From: VAXT01 sp963774625
GTDB taxonomy: Bacteria; Actinomycetota; Thermoleophilia; Gaiellales; Gaiellaceae
NCBI GenBank assembly: GCA_963774625.1
Contig: CAVZFQ010000018.1
Location: forward strand, 310,001 to 374,000
Length of the DNA stretch: 64,000 nt
Direction: 5' to 3'
Part shown: positions 58,477 to 64,000 of the stretch, piece after piece
How the letters are laid out: every line of letters begins with the position of its first letter
Numbering within the stretch: position 1 is the stretch's first letter
Made by a program: the position numbers and the translations under genes
The notes under the pieces: generated by a model
The model's database searches: none
Seen by the model: only the letters and a program-made list of their open reading frames with translations
What the model was told of the DNA's origin: nothing

Positions 58477-60998
58477 AGGCCGTCGTCATGGCCGGCGGCG
58501 AAGGCACGCGGCTCCGGCCGCTGACCTCGAACCAGCCGAAGCCGATGGTCCCGATCGTCGGCAAGCCCTGCATGGAGCACATCGTGGAGCTCCTCCGCGA
58601 GCATGGCTTCGAGGACGTGATCGTCACCGTCGCGTTCCTGCCGCAGGCGATTCGCTCCTACTTCGGCGACGGGGAAGCCCTCGGGCTGAAGATGGAGTAC
58701 TCCGTCGAGGAGACGCCGCTCGGCACCGCCGGCTCGGTCCGCCTGGCCGCGGACCGGCTCGACGACACGTTCCTCGTCATCTCGGGCGACGCGCTCTGTG
58801 ACTTCGACCTGACGAAGCTCGTCGAATTCCACAAGGAGAAGGAGGCGGCGGTGACGATCGGCCTCAAGTCGGTCGAGAACCCCCTCGAGTTCGGGATCGT
58901 CGTCACGGACGAAGACGGACGGGTCGAGCGCTTCCTGGAGAAGCCGTCGTGGAGCCAGGTCTTCTCGGACACGATCAACACCGGCGTGTACGTCCTGGAG
59001 CCGGAGGTGCTGCGCCACATCCCGACCGACCAGCCGTACGACTTCTCCAAGGAGCTCTTTCCGCTGCTGCTCGAGATGGGACGCCCGCTCTACGGCCAGC
59101 CGATGGAGGGTTACTGGCAGGACATCGGGAACCTCGACCAGTACCGGCAGGCGAATTTCGACGCGCTCGACGAGAGCGTCCGCCTGAACGTCCCCGGCGT
59201 CCGCCTGCGGGGCAACATCTGGGTGGGAGAGAGTGTCGACCTGGACGACATCGACCGGCTCGAGGGCCCGGCCTTCCTAGGGAACTACTGCCGCGTCGCG
59301 CGTGAGGCGACCGTCGGCCCGTACTCCGTCCTCGGCACGAACGTCACGCTCAGGGAGCGCGCACGGACGGCGCGATCCGTGATCGACGCCTCCACGCACA
59401 TCGGCCGCGGCGCGCTCGTCGAAGGCGCCATCGTGGGGCGCTCCTGTGACATCCGCGCTCACGCGCGCCTGCATGAAGGCGTCGCGCTCGGAGACGAGGT
59501 GACGATCGGCGAGGAGAGCGTCCTCATGCCCGGGGTGAAGGTCTACCCGCACAAGGAGGTCGAGACCGGCACTCAGATCTACGAGAGCCTGATCTGGGAG
59601 TCCCGCGCCTCGTCGAGCCTCTTCGGCAAGGACGGCGTGTCGGGGCTCGTGAACGTCGATCTCACTCCGGAGGTCGTCACCCGTCTCGCCGTCGCGCTCG
59701 GCACTGCGCTGCCGCGCGGCGCGCAGGTGGTTGCCAGCCGCGAGGCCGACGCTGCTTGCCGGCTCGTGGAGCGGGCCATGATCGCCGGCCTCAACTCGAC
59801 GGGCGTGAACGTCGCCGACCTGCGCGTGCTCCCGAGCGCAGTGGGGCGCCACCTGTTGAAGAAGCACGACTACGACGCCGGCTTCCACGTCGGTCTCAGC
59901 TCGGCCGACCAGGAGGTCGTCATCATCCGCTTCTTCGAACAGCCGGGGATCCAGCTCACGCCGGCGATGCAGAAGGAGATCGAGAAGCACTACTCCCGGC
60001 AGGAGCTGCGACGCGCGGCGGCCGCCGACGTCGGGACGGTCGACTACCCGGTGCAGGCCCGCGAGAGCTATGCGGCGGACCTGCTGGCAACGCTCGACGC
60101 CGAGGCGATTCGCAGCCGCGGGTTCCGCATCGTCGTCGACTACGGCTACTCGGCAGCCTCACTCGTGCTCCCACTCGTGCTCGGGCCGCTGGGAGTAGAG
60201 GCCGTCTCCGCGCATGCGTTCTCCCCCGCCCAAGCCGGCGGCGGTGACACGTCCCTCCGAAGCCTGATCGGCCAGACGAAGAAGCTGGTGGCCGCAGTCG
60301 GCGCGGACTTCGGCGCCGTCTTCGACCGCTCGGCTGAGCGGCTCTATTTGATCGACGAGCAGGGCCACGAGATCCCTGTCGAGCAGACGCTGCTGCTCTT
60401 TCTACGCCTCCTCGGCTCGAACGGCCGGCGCGGCAAGCTGGCCTTCCCGGTGACTGTCACGAGCCAGGTGGATCGCATCGTGAAGAAGAGCGACCTCGAG
60501 ATCATCCGCACGCCGGCCTCACTGAGCGACCTGACCAAGGCCGCGGCTACCGACGGCGTCATCTTCGCCGGCGCGGTCGGCGGCGGGTACGTCTTTCCCA
60601 GCTTCCTGCCGGCCTACGACGCGACGGCCAGCCTCTGCAACCTGCTCGAGCTCCTGGCCCCGGTCGAGGAGCCGCTCTCGTCGCTTGTCGCAGACCTTCC
60701 GGTGTCGACCCTCGTCCACCGGCAACTCCCGTGTCCGTGGTCGCAGAAGGGGCTCGTGATGCGTGTGCTCACCGAGCGCCTCAAGGATCGAAACGTCGAT
60801 CTCCTCGACGGAATCAAGGTGACCGACCGGCGCGGCTGGGCACAGGTCCTGCCTGACGCCGACGAGCCACTGATCCACATCTACGCAGAAGGCTCCAGCG
60901 ACGAGCTGTCGAACGAATTGGAGGAGGAGCTGCGTTCGCTCGTCGAGGACGTCCTCCACCGTGAAGTGGGGGAGGCCGAGGCTCAAATCTCAAGCTGA
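58473..60998 (+). CDS. mannose-1-phosphate guanylyltransferase-phosphomannomutase fusion with degenerate mutase half
   Basis: 841 residues. Residues 1-235: NDP-sugar pyrophosphorylase (VVMAGGEGTRLRPLT; EETPLGTAGSV; VISGDALCDFDL). Residues ~240-370: left-handed beta-helix repeats. Residues ~380-841: a phosphohexomutase fold whose phosphoserine loop (normally TASHNP) reads HVGLSSADQEV and whose metal loop (normally DGDADR) reads FDRSAERLYL. The first half should make GDP-mannose or a related sugar nucleotide; the mutase half is probably inactive or regulatory. Overlaps pgsA by 4 bases. Confidence 0.9.
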   Translation: MKAVVMAGGEGTRLRPLTSNQPKPMVPIVGKPCMEHIVELLREHGFEDVIVTVAFLPQAIRSYFGDGEALGLKMEYSVEETPLGTAGSVRLAADRLDDTFLVISGDALCDFDLTKLVEFHKEKEAAVTIGLKSVENPLEFGIVVTDEDGRVERFLEKPSWSQVFSDTINTGVYVLEPEVLRHIPTDQPYDFSKELFPLLLEMGRPLYGQPMEGYWQDIGNLDQYRQANFDALDESVRLNVPGVRLRGNIWVGESVDLDDIDRLEGPAFLGNYCRVAREATVGPYSVLGTNVTLRERARTARSVIDASTHIGRGALVEGAIVGRSCDIRAHARLHEGVALGDEVTIGEESVLMPGVKVYPHKEVETGTQIYESLIWESRASSSLFGKDGVSGLVNVDLTPEVVTRLAVALGTALPRGAQVVASREADAACRLVERAMIAGLNSTGVNVADLRVLPSAVGRHLLKKHDYDAGFHVGLSSADQEVVIIRFFEQPGIQLTPAMQKEIEKHYSRQELRRAAAADVGTVDYPVQARESYAADLLATLDAEAIRSRGFRIVVDYGYSAASLVLPLVLGPLGVEAVSAHAFSPAQAGGGDTSLRSLIGQTKKLVAAVGADFGAVFDRSAERLYLIDEQGHEIPVEQTLLLFLRLLGSNGRRGKLAFPVTVTSQVDRIVKKSDLEIIRTPASLSDLTKAAATDGVIFAGAVGGGYVFPSFLPAYDATASLCNLLELLAPVEEPLSSLVADLPVSTLVHRQLPCPWSQKGLVMRVLTERLKDRNVDLLDGIKVTDRRGWAQVLPDADEPLIHIYAEGSSDELSNELEEELRSLVEDVLHREVGEAEAQISS

Positions 60999-61067
60999 GG
61001 TTGAACCTTGCAGCCGCTGCTGCTTTACTGCCAGCGGCCCAACCAACGACAGAAAGGCGCCGCTTCC

Positions 61068-61316
61068 GTGGAACCGTTTCCCGATCTCGCTGCAATGGAC
61101 GACTCCGACCTCAAGGAGCTCATCGACAAGCTGACCCACGAGGAGCAGGAGATCTCGTACCGGCGGCGCCTTCTGCACGGCCGGATCGACATGCTGCGCA
61201 CCGAGCTCGTCGCCAGGCTCCAGAAGTCCGAGGGCAGGAGCGTGCTCGAAGAGGTCGACGTCGACCGCCTCGCAAACATCCTCGCCGGCAAGGCCGCGCC
61301 GCCGACCGAGGCCTGA
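61068..61316 (+). CDS. RsiG-like anti-sigma candidate with a single c-di-GMP motif
   Basis: 82 residues from the GTG at 61068. A helical hairpin with the RsiG motif E-x3-S-x2-R-x3-Q-x3-D present as E26, S30, R33, H37, D41, so Gln is His here. Segment: HEEQEISYRRRLLHGRIDML. Streptomyces RsiG has two such motifs and, with c-di-GMP, holds sigma WhiG; Rubrobacter RsiG has one and works as a homodimer. This fits the one-motif type. An alternative ATG at 61095 would keep the motif. FHA and MerR genes follow at once. Confidence 0.75.
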   Translation: MEPFPDLAAMDDSDLKELIDKLTHEEQEISYRRRLLHGRIDMLRTELVARLQKSEGRSVLEEVDVDRLANILAGKAAPPTEA

Positions 61317-61317
61317 C

Positions 61318-61785
61318 TTGAGCCACGTGTACTGCCCCGAGTGCGGTTTTCAGAACCCGGAGACCGCCAACTACTGCACGAAGTGCGGAGCTTTGCTCGT
61401 TCGTGACGAGTCCGGCGCCGACACGACGATGAGCTTTACGCCGGAAGAGGGCGACGAGGAATCGGCGGAGATCATGGACGAGATCAAGACAGAAGGGCCG
61501 GCGCTCGTCGTGCGCTCCGGCGGCGGTCGCGCCGGGGAGCACTTCCTCCTCGAGCAGGAGAGCACGACGGTGGGCCGCTCGCCCGACTGCGACATCTTCC
61601 TCGACGACGTGACCGTGTCCCGCCGACACGCCCTCGTCAAGCGCACGAACGACCAGTTCTTCATCGAGGACCAGGGCAGTCTGAACGGCACGTTCCTGAA
61701 TCGCCGTCGAATCGAGTCCGGGGGGCTGGAGGACGGCGACGAAGTGCAGATCGGCAAGTACAAGCTCACCTTCCTGACAGCATGA
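61318..61785 (+). CDS. zinc-ribbon and FHA domain protein (GarA/OdhI-like)
   Basis: 155 residues. An N-terminal zinc ribbon (CPECGFQNPETANYCTKCG) is joined to an acidic linker holding DTTMSF (Thr36-Thr37), similar to the phosphorylated ETT site of GarA, and a C-terminal FHA domain (TVGRSPDCDIFLDDVTVSRR and GSLNGTFLN). In mycobacteria GarA, once phosphorylated by PknB or PknG, folds on its own FHA and stops inhibiting 2-oxoglutarate metabolism. The MerR gene downstream matches the garA-Rv1828 gene order. Confidence 0.87.
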   Translation: MSHVYCPECGFQNPETANYCTKCGALLVRDESGADTTMSFTPEEGDEESAEIMDEIKTEGPALVVRSGGGRAGEHFLLEQESTTVGRSPDCDIFLDDVTVSRRHALVKRTNDQFFIEDQGSLNGTFLNRRRIESGGLEDGDEVQIGKYKLTFLTA

Positions 61786-62477
61786 GCGCGCTGCCGAAAG
61801 CCGAGCCCGCCGAGGGCCTCCTGCACATCGGCGCCGTCTGCCGCGCGCTGCAGGACGAGTTTCCGGACGTCGCGATCTCGAAGATCCGCTACCTGGAGGA
61901 CCAGGGGCTGCTCAAGCCGAAGCGGACGAAGGGCCGGTACCGGCTCTTCGACCAGGACGACGTCGAACGCCTGCGAACGATCCTGCGGTTGCAGCGGGAC
62001 GAGTTCCTCCCGCTCCGCGTGATCCGGCAGGAGCTCGCCGATCCGGGCGCCGCGAAGGGGAAGCGCAAGCGGCGCGCCGCCGGCCTCGTGGGCCTCGAAG
62101 AAGAGATCGACGCTCGCGAGCTGGCCGAGCGCTCGGGAGCGACTCCTGCCCTGGTGCGGGAGCTCGAGGAGTATGGCCTGCTCTCGCCGCGCACCGACGG
62201 CCGGGAGAAGCGCTACGGAGCCGCCGACGCCGACGTGGCGGCAGCCTGCGTCAAGCTCTCGGCCTACGGGATCGATCCCCGGCATCTGCGCGCGTTCCGC
62301 ACGGCAGCCGAGCGGGAGGCGAGCCTCCTCGAGCAGCTACTCGCGCCTGCGCTGCGCTCGCGCAATCCCGAGCGGCGCCAGGCTGCGCTCGACGACCTGC
62401 AGACCCTCTCGGAGGTCGCCCAGGAGCTGGGGCAGGTGCTGTTCGCCCGCGCGCTGCGTAGAGTTGCCGCGCACTGA
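61782..62477 (+). CDS. MerR-family regulator (Rv1828-like)
   Basis: 231 residues. N-terminal MerR HTH (ISKIRYLEDQGLLKPKRTKG followed by RYRLFDQDDVERLRTILRLQ) and a C-terminal helical half with a second winged-like segment (ELEEYGLLSPRTDGREKRYG). No Cys metal-binding loop, so it is not a metal sensor. Order FHA then MerR is shared with mycobacterial garA-Rv1828. It overlaps both neighbours (4 bases and 1 base). Confidence 0.88.
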   Translation: MSALPKAEPAEGLLHIGAVCRALQDEFPDVAISKIRYLEDQGLLKPKRTKGRYRLFDQDDVERLRTILRLQRDEFLPLRVIRQELADPGAAKGKRKRRAAGLVGLEEEIDARELAERSGATPALVRELEEYGLLSPRTDGREKRYGAADADVAAACVKLSAYGIDPRHLRAFRTAAEREASLLEQLLAPALRSRNPERRQAALDDLQTLSEVAQELGQVLFARALRRVAAH

Positions 62478-62998
62478 TGAGCGTCGACGAGCTGAAGGCC
62501 AAGATCAGGGACGTTCCGGACTGGCCCGTAGAGGGCGTCATCTTCCGGGACATCATGCCCCTGCTGGCCGACCGCGAGGCACTGCAAGAGACGATCGACC
62601 TGATGGCCGACTGGGCGAGGCCGAAGAAGCCCGACATCGTCGTCGGCGGCGAGGCCCGGGGGTTCTTCATCGGCTCCGCGGTTGCGTACAGCCTGGGGTG
62701 CGGGTTCGTCCCGGCACGTCGGCCGGGAAAGCTGCCCCTGGCCACGATCGGCGCCGAATATGCGCTCGAGTACGGGACGAACGCCCTGGAGCTGCAGGCC
62801 GATGCCTTCGAAGGCGGCTCGCGCGTGCTCATCCACGACGACGTACTGGCCACCGGAGGCACGTCCAAGGCGATGGCAGGCCTCGTGGAGCAGCTCGGGG
62901 GCGAGGTCATCGGGATGGCCTTCATCATCGAGCTCGACTTTCTGAAGGGCCGAGAGCAGATCTCGGACTACGACGTCTTCTCGCTCATTCACTATTGA
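62477..62998 (+). CDS. apt: adenine phosphoribosyltransferase
   Basis: 173 residues with the PRPP loop VLIHDDVLATGGTSKA and the upstream VVGGEARGFFIGSAVAYSLG and PARRPGKLP segments of Apt. It salvages adenine to AMP. ATG shares its first base with the merR stop. Confidence 0.95.
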   Translation: MSVDELKAKIRDVPDWPVEGVIFRDIMPLLADREALQETIDLMADWARPKKPDIVVGGEARGFFIGSAVAYSLGCGFVPARRPGKLPLATIGAEYALEYGTNALELQADAFEGGSRVLIHDDVLATGGTSKAMAGLVEQLGGEVIGMAFIIELDFLKGREQISDYDVFSLIHY

Positions 62999-63015
62999 GG
63001 AGGTCTAGGCCGCGA

Positions 63016-63048
63016 CTCGGGACGACCGCTGAATCCAGTCGCCCCGAG
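63016..63048. terminator. hairpin between convergent apt and the secreted protein gene
   Basis: 11-bp stem (63016-63026 with 63038-63048, one mismatch) around an 11-base loop. Being symmetric, it could end transcription from either side. No clear T run. Confidence 0.5.
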
Positions 63049-63064
63049 CCTGGCATTACGACGC

Positions 63065-63967
63065 TTAACTGCGAATCGTGTTGCTGAGCCCCGGCGCGTA
63101 ACAGCTTCCAACCGCTGTCTGCGAGAGGGTCGTTCGGACGCGGAGCCCTCCGCGCACGGACGACCTGAAGGAGGCAGACGTGACCACTGTCGGAGCGACC
63201 CCGGTCGAATTCGCCTTCAGGCGCACGCTCTTGACGGCGACCCATCGACGCAGCGTGCCGTTGTACCGCTGGAAGCTCGCATACTTCCCAGCGAAGCTCT
63301 TCGAGGCGAGCACACGAATCGAGTACCGGTGCGCTGCAACCCTCACGAGCCGAAGCCGCGGTCGAACGCGAACGGCGACCACGCTGCTCGTCAGAGCCTT
63401 GGATTTCGTCGTGTACGTCGTCTTCTGCAACGGCTTGGCGGTCGCGGTGTAGGCGCCGCCGGTCGTCGTCTTCACCGTCGCAGTCCTCATGGCCGACGGC
63501 GCTCCGCAGGGTTGTGCGAGGACGTCGATGCTTTCGCCCACTGCCTGGGTCGACAGCGTCCCTGTGAGCACGGCCGAAGCTCCGTAGGTTACGAGCAGCG
63601 GCCTGGCGGACACGCTGAGCGAAGCCGGAGCCGCCGCGACCCTGACGGTGCCGCGGAACGTGTTCCCACGAGTATTCGGGTCCTCGTAGGCGAAGTTGCC
63701 TGTGCTCCGGAACGTGCAGCTGCCGGTGATGCCAGGCTGCAATACGAGCGATGCCGGGGTGCACGTCACGCCCGTCGTGGGCCTGAACGTGATCTGGTGG
63801 GCAACTGTGTCGTTGTTCTTGAACTGGATGGTGTCGCCCTGAACGAGTGCGGCCGAGCTCGGGACGAAGCCGTCCTTTGTGATCGACACAGCCACCGTCT
63901 TGGCCGCGGCAGTGCCAACCGCGACCACCAGGGCCGTCACGGCAGCGAGCAGAAGTATTTTGCGCAT
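63065..63967 (-). CDS. secreted cupredoxin-like protein with C-terminal beta domains
   Basis: 300 residues. Signal peptide (KILLLAAVTALVVAVGTAAA), then a cupredoxin-like barrel of ~90 residues (SITKDGFVPSSAALVQGDTI; VAHQITFRP) in which a His (HQI) is present but the usual C-terminal Cys/His/Met copper loop is not clear; the barrel ends CTFRSTGNFAYEDP. Two further beta domains rich in Thr, Val and Arg follow. It may be a surface or wall protein rather than an electron carrier. AAGGGAG precedes the ATG at 63967. Confidence 0.8.
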   Translation of the reverse strand: MRKILLLAAVTALVVAVGTAAAKTVAVSITKDGFVPSSAALVQGDTIQFKNNDTVAHQITFRPTTGVTCTPASLVLQPGITGSCTFRSTGNFAYEDPNTRGNTFRGTVRVAAAPASLSVSARPLLVTYGASAVLTGTLSTQAVGESIDVLAQPCGAPSAMRTATVKTTTGGAYTATAKPLQKTTYTTKSKALTSSVVAVRVRPRLRLVRVAAHRYSIRVLASKSFAGKYASFQRYNGTLRRWVAVKSVRLKANSTGVAPTVVTSASFRSSVRGGLRVRTTLSQTAVGSCYAPGLSNTIRS

Positions 63968-63986
63968 TCGATCGTCTCCCTTGCAA

Positions 63987-63992
63987 ATTGTA
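63987..63992 (-). promoter_or_regulatory. -10 hexamer TACAAT of the secreted cupredoxin-like gene
   Basis: On the - strand, 19 bases before the ATG with AAGGGAG in between: a leadered gene, unlike most others here. Confidence 0.5.
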
Positions 63993-64000
63993 AAGACATT

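Noticed and set aside
1..64000. Mobile elements, prophage or attachment sites
   Set aside because: No transposase, integrase or flanking repeats next to the tRNA-Pro gene were found.

Overview
The window reads as a 64-kb chromosomal segment of a high-GC, deep-branching actinobacterium, most likely class Thermoleophilia (Gaiellales or Solirubrobacterales type). The grounds are G/C-rich third codon positions, an actinobacterial LexA box (GAAC-N4-GTTC), many leaderless genes that start 6-10 bases after a TANNNT -10 hexamer, a GarA-like FHA gene beside a MerR gene, a single-motif RsiG-like protein, and an Asp-type MurA. The taxonomic call is inference. No phage, insertion sequence, CRISPR array or rRNA operon was seen. 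One tRNA gene (Pro, anticodon GGG) is present.

Layout. 1-4 kb: end of an L,D-transpeptidase, glutaredoxin, recO, then a decayed region with a frameshifted TolB-like propeller gene cut by GGN repeats and two tandem, differently broken acetyltransferase copies. 4-14 kb: glyQ-glyS, the PPDK regulatory kinase/phosphatase, a secreted protein of unknown function, a stand-alone LigD-type polymerase, ppdK, and an ABC-2 transporter. 14-19 kb: an ECF sigma factor with a membrane partner, a zinc-finger rhomboid protease, comB, and a copper nitrite reductase-DsbA-VKOR operon. 19-26 kb: an SOS mutasome block (imuB under two LexA boxes, a small partner, dnaE2) interrupted by a TfoX-like gene and a bicupin gene. 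26-34 kb: glycosyltransferase, EEP-family hydrolase, aminotransferase, HD protein, murA, subtilase, a HisB-like protein without metal ligands joined to ridA, and a lipoprotein hydrolase.

34-52 kb is a long, mostly co-directional housekeeping block: a DHH-CBS-nucleotidyltransferase fusion (cca), pgeF, yggS, sepF, yggT, divIVA, a DksA-like gene, lspA, rluD, then rpsB-tsf-pyrH-frr, uppS-cdsA-dxr-rseP-ispG and proS, with 4-base stop/start overlaps at many joints. It links division-site assembly, translation, isoprenoid and envelope lipid synthesis and membrane proteolysis. 52-64 kb: tRNA-Pro, a GGDEF/HD-GYP protein, arginase, a HutF-like deiminase, pgsA, a nucleotidyltransferase-phosphomannomutase fusion with a degenerate mutase half, then RsiG-like, FHA, MerR and apt genes, and a secreted cupredoxin-like protein.

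The most unusual signals are: minimal two-way promoters (22-24 bp gaps centred on a TA-N3-TA heptamer) between divergent leaderless genes; a 49-bp intergenic element present twice with fixed internal spacing; the HisB-like/RidA pair; a probable c-di-GMP-binding RsiG-like anti-sigma next to a GarA-like module; and a cluster of frameshifts that needs a read-level check before any loss of function is concluded.
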